A program made the translations under genes and the position numbers. A model generated the notes under the pieces. That model was not told where the DNA came from. It searched no databases and saw nothing but the letters and a program-made list of their open reading frames with translations. A stretch of DNA of 64,000 nucleotides, taken from Ailurus styani. Taxonomy: Eukaryota; Chordata; Mammalia; Carnivora; Ailuridae. The stretch covers positions 6,860,120 to 6,924,119 of the forward strand of contig LNAC01000001.1 in the NCBI GenBank assembly GCA_002007465.1, in the 5' to 3' direction. Position 1 is the first letter of the stretch, and the number at the start of each line of letters is the position of its first letter. Shown here piece after piece: positions 12,038 through 22,552 of the stretch.

Positions 12038-12375
12038 GGGTCCCCAAGTGGCTCAGTCAGCTAAGCATCTGACTCATTTTTTTTTAAAGACTTTATTTAT
12101 CCATTTTATGGAGAGAGAGCACAAGCAGGGGGAGTGGCAGGCAGAGGAAGAGGGAGAAGCAGGTTTCCCCACCGGGCAGGGAGTCCGATGTGGCACTTGA
12201 TCCCAGGACTCTGGGATCAGGACCCAAGTCAACAGCAGACACTTAACTGACTGAGCCACCCAGGTGACCAACATTTGACTCTTGATCTCAGCTCAGGTCT
12301 TAATCTCAGGGTCATGAGTTAAAGCCCTGTGTTGGGCTCCATGCTAGGCGTGGACCCTACTTAAAAAAAAAAAAA
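12038..12375 (+). mobile_element. CAN-SINE (outer copy, split by another SINE)
   Basis: Head GGGGTCCCCAAGTGGCTCAG to CATCTGACTCA; it resumes after the inner SINE at ACATTTGACTCTTGATCTCA and ends in the A-tail after GCGTGGACCCTACTT. Confidence 0.85.
12077..12269 (-). mobile_element. CAN-SINE nested in an older SINE
   Basis: Antisense tail TTTAAAGACTTTATTTATCC, end GAGCCACCCAGGTGACC. Flanks CATCTGACTC / CATTTGACTC are its target-site duplication inside the outer SINE. Confidence 0.88.
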
Positions 12376-12539
12376 GAAAAAAAAGCTATACATTAAAATT
12401 CACAAAAATGTAAAACAGTACTACTGTTCTAATTTTTTTGATGTGGAAAATAAAGTATTTTTCATGAAATATATGCTGTGTTCATGTTAATGGGCTTATT
12501 GTAATTTTAAGATAAATTGATGAATTTATTTTGTAGTTT

Positions 12540-12639
12540 TTGTATTTTTAAGGAATCTCTATGCCCAATGTGGGCCCTGAACTCGCAACCTTGAGATCAA
12601 GAGTCTCACACTTCACTGACTGAGCCAGGGAGGCACCTC
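12540..12639 (-). mobile_element. Old short CAN-SINE
   Basis: Antisense short-type copy: TGCCCAATGTGGGCCCTGAA, then GAGCCAGGGAGGCACC. Confidence 0.75.
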
Positions 12640-12729
12640 ATAAATTGGTGAATATTTTAAAATTTCCTCAGAGTATAACACTCTTTAAGAAAATACCACA
12701 AAATCTAGCACTCAAAAAACACAAAGTTA

Positions 12730-12932
12730 GGGCACCTGGGTGGCTCAGTGGGTTAAAGCCTCTGCTTTCAGCTCAGGTCATGATCTCAGCATCCTGGGAT
12801 CGAGGCCCGCATCAGGCTCTCTGCTCAGCAGGGAGCCTGGTTCCTCCTCTCCCTGTCTCTCTGCCTGCCTCTCTGCCTACTTGTAATCTCTCTCTCTGTG
12901 TCAAATAAATAAATAAAATCTTTAAAAAAAAC
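12730..12932 (+). mobile_element. CAN-SINE with target-site duplication
   Basis: Head GGGCACCTGGGTGGCTCAGT, tail AATAAATAAATAAAATCTTT. CACAAAGTTA at 12720-12729 and 12933-12942 is the target-site duplication. Confidence 0.95.
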
Positions 12933-13029
12933 CACAAAGTTATAATGTCTGGTATCTAATAAAAATTACTAGACATGTAAGGAAGCATTAATAGATGACC
13001 CACAAACAAGAGAAAAATCATTAGAAGCA

Positions 13030-13385
13030 GACCCAAAAGTGACTGTTGGAGTCAGGGTGGACTATTTTGAGAGAATCCTGCATAGCTCCTCACTGCACAA
13101 ATGGAGCACTTGCAGTCCCAGGGGCTGGGAGTCTGCGATCAGGGTGCCAGCATGGCTACGTTCTCGTGAGGACCATCTTTCCGGTTTGCTGACTGCCATC
13201 TTCCTGCTGTGTCTTCACACAGCAGGGCACTAACCTCATTCACCTGGGCTCCACATTTACTACCTCATCTCATCTTAATTACCTCCCAAAGGGGCCACCT
13301 GCTAACACCATCACATTAACCAACAGAGGTTCAACATATGAATTTTGGAAGGACACAAATATTCAGTCCCTGAGAGTGAAAGGGA
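13030..13385 (+). mobile_element. LTR-like mammalian interspersed repeat (family uncertain)
   Basis: The 3' part reads CACCTGCTAACACCATCACA then CAACATATGAATTTTGGAAG and ACACAAATATTCAGTCCC, a very common mammalian repeat that I cannot name with certainty. Confidence 0.5.
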
Positions 13386-13441
13386 TGATTAAATTAGGCA
13401 AGGATATTTAAACAGCTATTATAAATATGCTGAAAGATTTA

Positions 13442-13642
13442 TTTATTTAAAGTTTTTTTTAATTTTTATTTATTTGACAGAGAGGGAGAGATTACAAGCA
13501 GGCAGAGAGGCAAGCAGAGGGAGAGGAGGAAGCAGGCTCCCCGCTGAGTGGAGAGCCCAATGTGGGCTCGATCCCAGGACCCTGAGATCATGACCTGAGC
13601 CGAAAGTAGAGGCTTTAACCCACTGAGCCACCCAGGCGCCCC
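13442..13642 (-). mobile_element. CAN-SINE with target-site duplication
   Basis: Ends GAGCCACCCAGGCGCCCC. ATGCTGAAAGATTTA occurs at 13427-13441 and 13643-13657, a perfect 15-bp duplication. Confidence 0.95.
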
Positions 13643-14740
13643 ATGCTGAAAGATTTAAAGGAAAGAGGAACCCAATGGAAGAGAAACAAAGATATTTTAA
13701 AAAGACTCCAAAGGGAACATCTAGAGATGAAAATTATAACATCTGAAATAAAACTTTCATTGGATAAAATGAACAGTAAATAGAATACTGCACAAGAAAA
13801 GATCAGTAACTGGACATAACTACAGAAGCTATCCAAAATGAAAGACAAAAAGAAAAAAAAAGACTGAAAAGGAAAACAGAATCTTGTGACCCATGGGACG
13901 GGAGTCAACAGTTTGAGGTTTGTTTCACTGGAGTTCCAGAAAAGGAGTAGAGAGGGAGGAACAACTATCTGAAGAAATAACTGAACATTTTTCAAATTTA
14001 ATTAGAAACTATAAACCCACAAACCCAGAAATTTCAACGCTGAAGCAAGATAAACACAAAGACAGTGACACCAAAAGCACGTTATAATCAACTTGATGAA
14101 AACCAGTGATAAAAAAGGGAGATCTTAAAAACATCTAGAGTTTAAAAAAGAAAAAAAAAAGGCACATTAGGAAAAGAAGAAGTAGGCCAGAAGATAATAG
14201 GAAAATCACTCTAAAATACATAAAGAAAAAAGTCATCAAAGTAGATGTGTATACATAGTGGAAATACCTTTTGGAAATGAAAGCAACATAAAGACCCTTT
14301 TCAGACAAAGGGGAAAAAAGTGAAGAGAATTTATTGCGAGCAGAACTGATCTAGGAGAAATGTTAAAGGCAATTTTTCAGACAGAAAGAAAATGTTATCA
14401 GATGGAAATTCAGATCAATGCAAAATGAAGAGTGTCAGATATAGTTAATATGTGGATAAATATAAAATTTGTGGACTTCAGATATGGCTGTATTTAAAGG
14501 GAAATTTGTAGTCTTAAATGTGTGCCTTAGAAAATGGGTACCACTATATCCAACACAGGAAGCAAAGGAAGCAAAAAAAAAAAAAAAAAGGTCAGGTATA
14601 TGTGAAATTCAAGTAAGCAAATAACAGAGATGAAAGCACAAATGAAATTAACAGATTTATCATTTTTTAAATGAAATTCAAAAGTTGTTTTTGAAAATAA
14701 AATAGATTTACAGTAAGATGATCAAGAAAAAACAGAAACA

Positions 14741-14942
14741 TGGGTGCCTGGGTGGTTCACTGGGTTAAAGCCTCTGCCTTCGGCTCAGGTCATGATCTCA
14801 GGGTCCTGGGATCGAGCCCCGCATCGGGCTCTCTGCTCAGCAGGGAGCCTGCTTCCTCCTCTCTCTCTGCCTGCCTCTCAGCCTACTTGTGATCTCTCTC
14901 CCTCTATGAAATAAATAAAGAAAATTAAAAAGAAAAAAGAAA
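14741..14942 (+). mobile_element. CAN-SINE with target-site duplication
   Basis: Full-length young-type copy starting TGGGTGCCTGGGTGGTTCAC. AAGAAAAAACAGAAACA repeats at 14724-14740 and 14943-14959. Confidence 0.93.
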
Positions 14943-15029
14943 AAGAAAAAACAGAAACAGCACATGCTACCAATATTGACAGAGAAGATATAACTACTCA
15001 GGCAACAGTTATTAAAAACACAGTGAGAG

Positions 15030-15230
15030 AGTCGCCTGGGTGGCTCAGTGGGTTAAAGCCTCTGCCTTCAGCTCAGGTCATGATCTCAGGGTCCTGGGAT
15101 AGAGTCCCACATTGGGCTCTCTGCTCAGCATGGAGGCTGCTTCCTCCTCTCTCTCTGCCTGCCTCTCTGCCTACTTGTGATCTTTCTCTGTGTCAAATAA
15201 ATAAATAAAATATTTTAAAAAATAAAAAAT
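15030..15230 (+). mobile_element. CAN-SINE with target-site duplication
   Basis: Head GTCGCCTGGGTGGCTCAGTG. AAAAACACAGTGAGAG (15014-15029) and AAAAACACAATGAGAG (15231-15246) differ at one base. Confidence 0.93.
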
Positions 15231-16912
15231 AAAAACACAATGAGAGGCTTCTCCTAAGGAAATCAATGCCCTCTGAAATATTTAAGGATAAATATGGTAG
15301 GATATTATCTCCAACTTGCTCTGAATGACTCAGGGGGGAAAAAGGAACTAATGGGACAAAATGTAAACAATTTTTGAACTCTAGGTAAAGAGCACTCAGG
15401 AGTTATCTGTACTATACATGTAATTCTATTAGTATGAAATTATATAAAAAGTCATAAAAACCATTACATAAAAATGGAATATCATAAACAACTTTATGTC
15501 AGTAATTTAAAAGTTAGGTGAAATGGACAGATTGCTTGAAAAAGTAATTTACCAAAACTGACACAAGAAATATAAAATGTGAATAGTCCCGTATCTACTG
15601 AATAAATTGAATTTTGAATTAAAAACTTTGAACAAAAGACACACACAAACGTTCCGGGTACATATAACTTCACCAGAGAATTCGTTCAAAACAGTTTGGG
15701 AAGAAATAACTCCAATCTTACATAAACTCTTTCAGAAAATCAAAATAGATACAACAGTGCCCAGCTGATTTTGTAAAGGCAACGTAACCTCAATTTCAAA
15801 GCTTGATAAAGACATTACAAGGCAAGAAAATGACAAGTGAATGTCTTTCATGAACAATAATGCAAAATTCCTTAGCAAAATATTAACTAAAGCCAGGGAT
15901 AAATGGAAAGGATAATACCCCATAGAAATTTACAAATCAAAGATTGTTTTCACATTTAAAAATCAATTAATGTAGCCTATTTAACCAAATATGGGAAAGA
16001 GTCACACATATTTGGTAAAATTCAATCATCATTCATAGTAATAAAAACTCTTGGAAAACTCAGAATAGAAGATTATAGAAAGCAAAGAAAACTTTCTCGA
16101 TCCAATAGATTATCTGCAAAAAGCCCATCATGAACATCTTACTGAGTGTAAATGATTGAGAGTGTAAATGATTGAAATCTTTCTCCCTGGGATCAGGAAC
16201 AAGACACAGATGTACCCTACCTCTTTTATGTAACATCATACAGATATCTAAGCAATAGCAAAAGGGTGAAAAGAGAAGTAAAAAGTACAAAGAATGGGAA
16301 GGAAGAACTAAGACTGTCATTATTCTTGAAAACATGACTGTATGTACAGAAAAATCTAGAAATCTGTAGATAAATTCTTGGAATAATTTAGCAAGGTTGC
16401 TGAATACAAGGTCAATATCAACAAAAATCAATTGTATTTCAACATACCAGTGACAAACAAGAGAAACGAAATTTTTAAATATTACTGTTTATATTACATG
16501 TGCAGGTTTGAACCCACATGTGTTCATACACACTCACACACCACAAATGTCTTAGAATAAAACTCATGAAAGATTTGCAACCTGCCTACACAGTCAGTAT
16601 TGCAAGAAATTAATAAAGACATAAATGGATATATCTGGTTTGTGGATTAGAGGCCTCACTGTTATAAAGATGCCAATATTCCCAATCAATCTATAGATTC
16701 AGTGCAATCAAAATCCGAGCCGGACTATTTGGAGCATGTAGAAGTTATTACAAGTTGATCCTAAAGTTTATATGTAAACGCAAAGAGCCGAGAATAATGA
16801 AGATGAACAAAACTCCAGGGCTTTCTACTACCAGACATCAACAATTGTCATAAACTGACACTGTGATAAACAGGTCACTAGGACAACAGAGAGATTAGAA
16901 ACAAATCTGCAT

Positions 16913-17120
16913 TTGGGGCGGCTGGGGGGCTCAGTTGGTTGAGCATCCAACTCGATTTTGGCTCAGGGGTTGTGGGATCAAGACCCAAGTCAGGCTCTGT
17001 GCTCAGCAGGAAGCCTGCGGCAGATTCTCTCTCTCTCTCTTCTTCTCCCTCTGTCCCTCCCCTTTCTCTCTCTCTCAAATAATAAATAAATAAATCATTA
17101 AAAAAAAAAAAAGGAAAAGA
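16913..17120 (+). mobile_element. CAN-SINE
   Basis: Head GGGGCGGCTGGGGGGCTCAG, tail CAAATAATAAATAAATAAAT plus an A-run. CTGCATTTG occurs on both sides. Confidence 0.9.
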
Positions 17121-17371
17121 AACCTGCATTTGATTCAACAGATGTGACAGCACGATGCTATGGGGAAAGGGTTATCTTTAATTACTAGTACTGAGCCCGC
17201 TGGATATTCAAAGGGAAAAAATAAATTTTGACCTTCAGATCACATAACATACAAAAATTGTGCCCTTACTTCATACGATATGCAAAAATCAAAATATGAA
17301 AAGTAAAACAACAAAGCTTCTAGAAAAAAATCTCAGCAGAAAATTTTCGTAACCTTGGAATAGGTAAGGAT

Positions 17372-17539
17372 ATTTTTTTTTAATTAATTAATTTATTTGA
17401 CAGAGAGAGATCACAAGTAGGCAGAGAGAGAGGAGGAAGCAGGCTCCCCGCCGAGCAGGGAGCCCGATGCGGGCCTCGATCCCAGGACCCTGAGATCATG
17501 ACCTGAGCCGAAGGCAGAGGCTTCAACCCACTGAGCCAC
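17372..17539 (-). mobile_element. CAN-SINE ending at an assembly gap
   Basis: Antisense copy from the TTTTTTTTTAATTAATTAAT tail to GAGCCAC, where the sequence breaks into N. GGATATTTTTTTT before it and again right after the gap looks like the target-site duplication, so little real sequence need be missing. Confidence 0.88.
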
Positions 17540-17575
17540 NNNNNNNNNNNNNNNNNNNNNNNNNNNNNNNNNNNN
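17540..17575. other. Assembly gap (36 N)
   Basis: A run of 36 N at the head end of an antisense SINE. Confidence 0.99.
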
Positions 17576-17603
17576 GGATATTTTTTTTTTTAAGATTTTA
17601 TTT

Positions 17604-18118
17604 TTAAGGGGCCCCTGGGTGGCTCAGTTGTTAACCAACTGCCTTCAGCTAGGGTCGTCGTGATCCAGGGTCCTGAGATGGAGTCCCGCATCAGGGCTCC
17701 TTGCTCAGTGGGAAGCCTGCTTCCCCCTCTCCCACTCCCCCTGCTTGTGTTCCCTCTCTTGCTGTGGCTCTCTCTGGCAAATAAATAAATAAAATCTTTT
17801 TTAAAAAAATATTTTTTTTAAGATTTTATTTATTTATTTCACAGAGTGAGAGAGATCACAAGGAGGCAGAGAGGCAGGCAGAGAGAGAGAGTGGGGGAAG
17901 CAGGCTCTCCGCTGAGCAGGGAGCCCGATGCGGGCCTTGATCCCAGGACCCTGAGATCATGACCTGAGCCGAAGGCAGAGGCTTTAACCCACTGAGCCAC
18001 CCAGGCGCCCTTAAAAAAATATTTTCTTTTTACGTAATCTCTACAACCAAGATGAGGCTCAAACTCACAATCCCGAGATTTTGAGTTGCACGTTCTGACT
18101 GAGCCAGCCAGGTGCCCC
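17604..18118. mobile_element. Cluster of three CAN-SINEs (plus, minus, old minus)
   Basis: A plus copy at about 17608-17803 (head GGGGCCCCTGGGTGGCTCAG), a minus copy at about 17810-18010 (end GAGCCACCCAGGCGCCC) and an older short minus copy at about 18018-18117 (end GAGCCAGCCAGGTGCCCC) lie end to end. The head-to-head pair could form a large hairpin. Confidence 0.85.
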
Positions 18119-18436
18119 GAGATTTCTTAAATAAGATGCAAAAGCATGTAACCACTAAAGGAAAACAGTTGGTAAACTGGGCTAGATTAAAATTTTAAAG
18201 TTTCTGTGCAGCAAAGTAAAAAGGTAAGTCACTGAGTGGGAGAAAGAAGGTGTTTGGTTATCTATGTGCACATACGTACACACAGACACACAACACGCCC
18301 GCACACACAACATGAACATACACATATTTGAAAACTATGTCTCGAATATACAAGAACTCTTACAAATTAAAAAGAAAATGAGGACATAACAGAAAAATGA
18401 GCTCAAAGAGGAATTTCACAAAAGAAGTTATTGAAT

Positions 18437-18637
18437 AGGGACACCTGGGTGGCTCAGTTGTTAAGCATCTACCTTCGACTCAGATCATGATCTTGGGTGT
18501 CCTGGGATCGAGTCCCACGTCAGACTCCCTGCTCAGCAGGGCATCTTCTCCCTCTGCCTCTGCTCCTGCACCCTCCCCCCACTCCCCACTCATGCACTCT
18601 CTCTCTCAAATCAATAAAAATAAAATCTTAAAAAAAA
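18437..18637 (+). mobile_element. CAN-SINE with target-site duplication
   Basis: Head AGGGACACCTGGGTGGCTCA. AAGTTATTGAAT at 18425-18436 and 18638-18649 is a perfect 12-bp duplication. Confidence 0.95.
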
Positions 18638-19114
18638 AAGTTATTGAATGGCCAGCAAACACAGAAAGATGCTCTACCTCCTTGGTTTCCAGGCAAGCAC
18701 AACTTCAAACCACAATGGTGGCGGCTCCCGCTAACAGCCATGGCTAAAATGTTTTAAGCTGACAATACCAAGTGCAGACGAGCATGGAGCTCCTGGAGCC
18801 CTCCTACTTGGCTGTTGGGAGAATACGTTGAGGTGACAGCACTGAAACTGCTAAAGCCAACCAGTACGTGCACCATGACCAGTGATTCACCCTGAAATAT
18901 ATACCCCAAGGAAACGCGGACACAGGCCTGCCGAAACACAGGATAAGAAGGTTCCAACTGCATTATTGGCACCCCCATCCCCGAAAAGCTCTGCTCAGAC
19001 ATCCGTCCCCGGTTGGACAATTGCTGTACTCAGCCACACCAATGAATCCCACAAACCTAATGGCAAGTGCAAGAAGCAGACGAGTTTACGAACAGACAAA
19101 GCTAACTGATGGCA

Positions 19115-19650
19115 AATGTCTTCACTTGGGCTGCTGTAACAGTACCATAGACTGGGTGCCTGCAAATGACAGGAATGTATAGAAATGTATTGCTCACGGT
19201 TCTGAAGGTCTGAAGTCGGAGACCACGCACGGGAGCAGGTGGGTGCCAGTGAGGTTCCTCTTCCTGGTTTGCAAACTCTCTCGCAGCTTCTCTCAAAAAG
19301 TCCCTGATCTGTGGGGTAGGGGGGTGGGGTAGCCGGGTGTTGGGTATTAAGGAGGGCGCGTGTTGTGATGAGCACTGGGAGTTATATACAACTAACGAAC
19401 CGTTGAACACTGCATCAAAAACTATGATGTACTATATGCTGGCTAACTGAACATAATAAAAAAAAAGTATCAACGAACTCAGAAAAAAATTAAAAAGTCC
19501 CTGATCCCAACATGAGAGCCCCACCCTCACGACCTCATCTAACCCTACTCACCTCCTAAAGGCACCACCTCCGAATACCATCCCGTTGGAGATTAGAGTG
19601 TAACCTAGGCATTTGGGGAGGACAAGCCATCAGTCCACAATGAGAGCGGT
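19115..19650 (+). mobile_element. LTR-like mammalian repeat, split by a young L1 3' end
   Basis: Starts GGGCTGCTGTAACAGTACCA, includes GAAATGTATTGCTCACGGTT, and after the insertion continues CCACCCTCACGACCTCATCT and CACCACCTCCGAATACCATC. Same type as 13030-13385 and 23655-24100. The family name is uncertain. Confidence 0.6.
19310..19491 (+). mobile_element. Young 5'-truncated L1 3' end with target-site duplication
   Basis: Carnivore L1 3' terminus: GGGTATTAAGGAGGGCGCGT, GAGCACTGGGAGTTATATAC, CTGGCTAACTGAACATAATA, then an A-rich tail. AAAAAGTCCCTGATC at 19295-19309 and 19492-19506 is a perfect 15-bp duplication. Confidence 0.92.
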
Positions 19651-19714
19651 CAAGAAGTAGGAGGAATGATTGAGAGGGGGACATCAGGGGCATTCTAAGG
19701 CACAGGTATATTCT

Positions 19715-19815
19715 ATTTCTTTTTACAATTGAGGTATAACTGACATATAACATTAGAATCAGGTGTACAACATAATGATTCACTATATGTATTGTAAAGT
19801 GATTGCCACAATAAA
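19715..19815 (-). mobile_element. L1 3' UTR fragment
   Basis: Antisense L1 signature: AATTGAGGTATAACTGACAT, then GGTGTACAACATAATGATTC and GTAAAGTGATTGCCACAATA. Confidence 0.75.
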
Positions 19816-19829
19816 TGTATTTCCTGCTC

Positions 19830-20930
19830 TTTGTGCTGGTTTCACACGTATGTTGGGTTTGTAAAAATTTAACAAGCCATGTATTTATAATTTGTGTCCT
19901 TTTCTGTATATATGTTACACTTCCATAAAAATCTACTCCAACAAAAGGGAAGGGACCGGGAAAGAGGGTGGGGGTGGGGAATCGAAGAAGAGAGATGAAG
20001 GAAGGGAGAGAAGAGGCCACATCTTCCAGCTAAGGAAACGGGGCAGACAATTGGTCCCACCAGGTCTCCAGGTGCCTGGAGCATGAGTTCCCAGCACCGG
20101 TCACAGTGAAGTGCACTCACATAGGATTTGGTGGGGACAGATGGCTAGAGGAAGGTGCCAGTGATCTCTCCCTCCATCCCCCTTCTCCTGAGGGCTTGGA
20201 TGTCACTCAGCCTCACTCCCAACTCTGTGCCCGCTCCCCCGGGTGGGTGGACATTTGCGTGCCAGCCTCCGGATAAAGAATAGGGATTAATTTGATCCTG
20301 CACCTGCGTACCTCTGAGTGGGCAGGCCTGGGGAATGAGCAGGTGGAATGCGTGCATGAGCTGCAGAGTTGTGGCTGACCTCCACCTTGATCCAGCTCTT
20401 CTTGTGCAAGCTGGGTCAGGGGGAAGGGGTGTGCTGGTCAGGAATGGGTTGCCGAGACTGCAGCTGCTCAGGCGAGGTCCCCTGACCCCTGCCCGGCTCT
20501 GGCTTGCTTGCACCCCCTGCCCGGATCTGGCCTGCCTGCATCCGTGGGCCAGGACACCACAAAGGGCATTGCAGGCTGAGCTGAGGACAGCCAAGCTTCC
20601 TGAGCAGGGTGCCAAACCCCGTGGGGGCTCCAGAGCGAATGCTCCAGCCTGTTCTTTGTTTACTTCAATCTGGGACAAATGTGGCTGAGATGATCTCCAT
20701 TGGGCTAACATTCTGAGCCTGGGATGGTCTGGAGAGGACGCAGCTGAAAAAGGAGGCACGTGGCCTGGGCTCTGGATCTTTCACTGGCTTGGTGACCTGC
20801 TACCCTTGCCTCAGTTCCCTCTTTGTGCCATCAGCAGTTAGCATCCTGTGCTGCCCAGTGTGGAAGCCACTGGCCATGTGGCATGTGTGCCTTTAAATCT
20901 AGATTCCAATTAATTACAAATGAATGAAAG
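19830..20930. other. Intergenic, no gene recognised
   Basis: G+C-rich from about 20.1 kb. A 204-codon frame (20145-20759, minus) stays open but is Pro/Ser/Arg-rich and has no family resemblance, so I do not call it a gene. A MIR-like trace lies near 20770-20850. Confidence 0.5.
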
Positions 20931-20931
20931 T

Positions 20932-21055
20932 AGGGGCACCTGGGTGGCTCAGTTAGTTAAGCGTCCAACTCTGGCACTTGCCTCAGGTCTCAGTCTCAGG
21001 GTTGTGAGTTCAAGCCCCACCTTGGGGTGTAGAGAGTACTTAAATAAGTAAATCT
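20932..21055 (+). mobile_element. Short-type CAN-SINE
   Basis: Head GGGGCACCTGGGTGGCTCAG, B box GAGTTCAAGCCCC, end GAGAGTACTTAAATAAGTAA. Confidence 0.88.
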
Positions 21056-21349
21056 GTTTGGTTTTATTATTTTTTAAGTGAATAAAAGTAAAAACTGGGT
21101 TCTTCAATGAACTTTTCATCAGGGCTGGACCAGACCAATCCATGGTTTCAAGACCTTTTCTATTACCCAAAGCCCAATGTAGTCAAGACATAAAATAAGG
21201 CGGGGTGGTGGTGACTGGGGCCCTAGTGGTTCTCCCCAGGTGGGTGGGTGGAAAACATTCCATCTCTCCCATCTGGAAGGGAACCTGCTCAGGGTTTGGG
21301 CCAAAAGAAACGTAAGCCAGCACAGCATGCATCTAAATAAGCAGAGGAG

Positions 21350-21557
21350 GGCGCCTGGGTGGCTCAGTGGGTTAAAGCCTCTGCTTTCGGCTCAGGTCAT
21401 GATCTCAGCGTCCTGGGATCGAGGCCCACATCGGGCTCTCTGCTCAGCAGGGAGCCTGCTTCCTCCTCTCCCTGTCTCTCTGCCTGCCTCTCTGCCTACT
21501 TGTAATCTCTCTCTCTGTGTCAAATAAAATAAATAAAATCTTTAAAGAAAAAAAAAT
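21350..21557 (+). mobile_element. CAN-SINE with target-site duplication
   Basis: Full-length young-type copy. AAATAAGCAGAGGAG at 21335-21349 and 21558-21572 is a perfect 15-bp duplication. Confidence 0.96.
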
Positions 21558-21639
21558 AAATAAGCAGAGGAGAGAAGAATGAGGAGGAGGAGAGGACTTT
21601 ACTGGGGTAAGAATCCCTGCTGGGCACCTTGCATGACAG

Positions 21640-21800
21640 CTCACACAGCTTTTGTGGATCCTCTGTGGTTAGTCTCACGGCAACCCTGTGATGTAGGCTG
21701 GGCTGGATATTAGCATCAGCCCAGTTAAAGGATGAGTAAACTGAGGCTCAGAAGGTTGCATAGCCGAGGTGGAACCCACACCCCATAACTTGGTCCATGT
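21640..21800 (+). mobile_element. MIR fragment
   Basis: MIR-like core: CACGGCAACCCTGTGATGTA, then GATGAGTAAACTGAGGCTCA and GTTGCATAGCCGAGGTGG. Confidence 0.7.
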
Positions 21801-21984
21801 GTGGTCTTAGACCCAGTCCTCACGTTACTGCCTCAGGCTGAACATCCCTTTGTGGGCTCCTTCTACCTACTCGACAAGCACTAGCTCTCATGTACTATGG
21901 GGAAGGCCTCCATGTTCTAGCAACAGTGGGCCTTGCCCACAGCCATATTCTCCCCCGCACACTCAGTCACAAACTACTCGTCAC

Positions 21985-22552
21985 CATGGATAAAGTCACA
22001 TTCAGACAGTGGAACATTATTCAGTGCGAAAAAGAAATGAGCTACCCAGTCATGAAAAGACACAGAGGACTCTTAGATGCCTATGACTGAGTGAAAGAAG
22101 CCAATCTGAAAGGCTACGTAGTGTATGGTTCCAACCCTATAATATTCTGGAAAAGGCAAGAACTATGGAGACAGTGAAAAGATCGTAGTTGTCAGGGGTT
22201 TGAGGGGTGGGATGAACAGGCAGAGCACAGAGGATTTTTAGGGCAGTGAAATCATTCTGTACGATACTGTAGTGGTAGATACGCGTCCCCATACATTTGT
22301 CAAAACCCAGGGACTATGCAACACCAAGAGTGAGCCCTAGTGGAAGCTGTGGACCTCGGCTGATGACGCCGCGTCAGCGTAGGCTCAGCAGCTGTAAGAA
22401 CTCTCTGGTGAGGGACGTCGACAGTCGGGGAGCCTCTGCATGTGTGCGAGTGGGGGGTATATGGGAACTCTATTTTTAGCTCAGTTTTGCTGTTACCTAA
22501 AACTGCTCTAAAAAAATAGAGTTTGGTAAAAAAAAAAAAAAAAAAAAAAGGA
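21985..22552 (+). mobile_element. Old L1 (L1M-type) 3' end
   Basis: Order of old L1 3' landmarks: ACATTATTCAGTGCGAAAAA, CAAAACCCAGGGACTATGCA, GTATATGGGAACTCTATTTT, CCTAAAACTGCTCTAAAAAA, then a long A-run at 22530-22549. Confidence 0.75.

Larger units (their letters stand above)
11800..12660 (+). mobile_element. Old hAT-like DNA transposon relic with nested SINEs
   Basis: Segments resemble a widespread mammalian nonautonomous hAT-type repeat: GTGATTCTCAAGAGTGATTC, AACTACATGATGTGTGATAT, CTTCTATTAAGCTTTGTA, then AATGTAAAACAGTACTACTG and TTTTTCATGAAATATATG. SINEs at 12038-12375 and 12540-12639 interrupt it. The family name is uncertain. Confidence 0.5.
13395..19110 (+). mobile_element. Old L1, sense orientation, broken up by many SINEs
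   Basis: A decayed L1 traced by order along the strand: ORF1-like sequence about 13.65-14.0 kb, ORF2 landmarks near 15.66-16.45 kb (the TTCACCAGAGAATTCGTTCA segment, TCAGGAACAAGACACAGATG, and AATCAATTGTATTTCAACAT), the ACAGGTCACTAGGACAACAG segment near 16.88 kb, and TGTGCAGCAAAGTAAAAAGG near 18.2 kb. Stops and indels interrupt every frame. SINEs sit at 13442, 14741, 15030, 16913, 17372, 17604-18118 and 18437, and a 36-N gap lies at 17540. The 3' limit is uncertain. Confidence 0.65.

Noticed and set aside
12727..12908. Repeated peptide-like frames with GWLSGLKPLLSAQVMIS-type text at many places (also 15023, 21240, 28603, 44816, 62466)
   Set aside because: These are translations of the CAN-SINE body, which has an open frame, and not a gene family.
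20145..20759. 204-codon minus-strand frame
   Set aside because: Pro/Ser/Arg-rich composition, no known family, no splice or promoter context, in a G+C-rich intergenic patch. Treated as chance.
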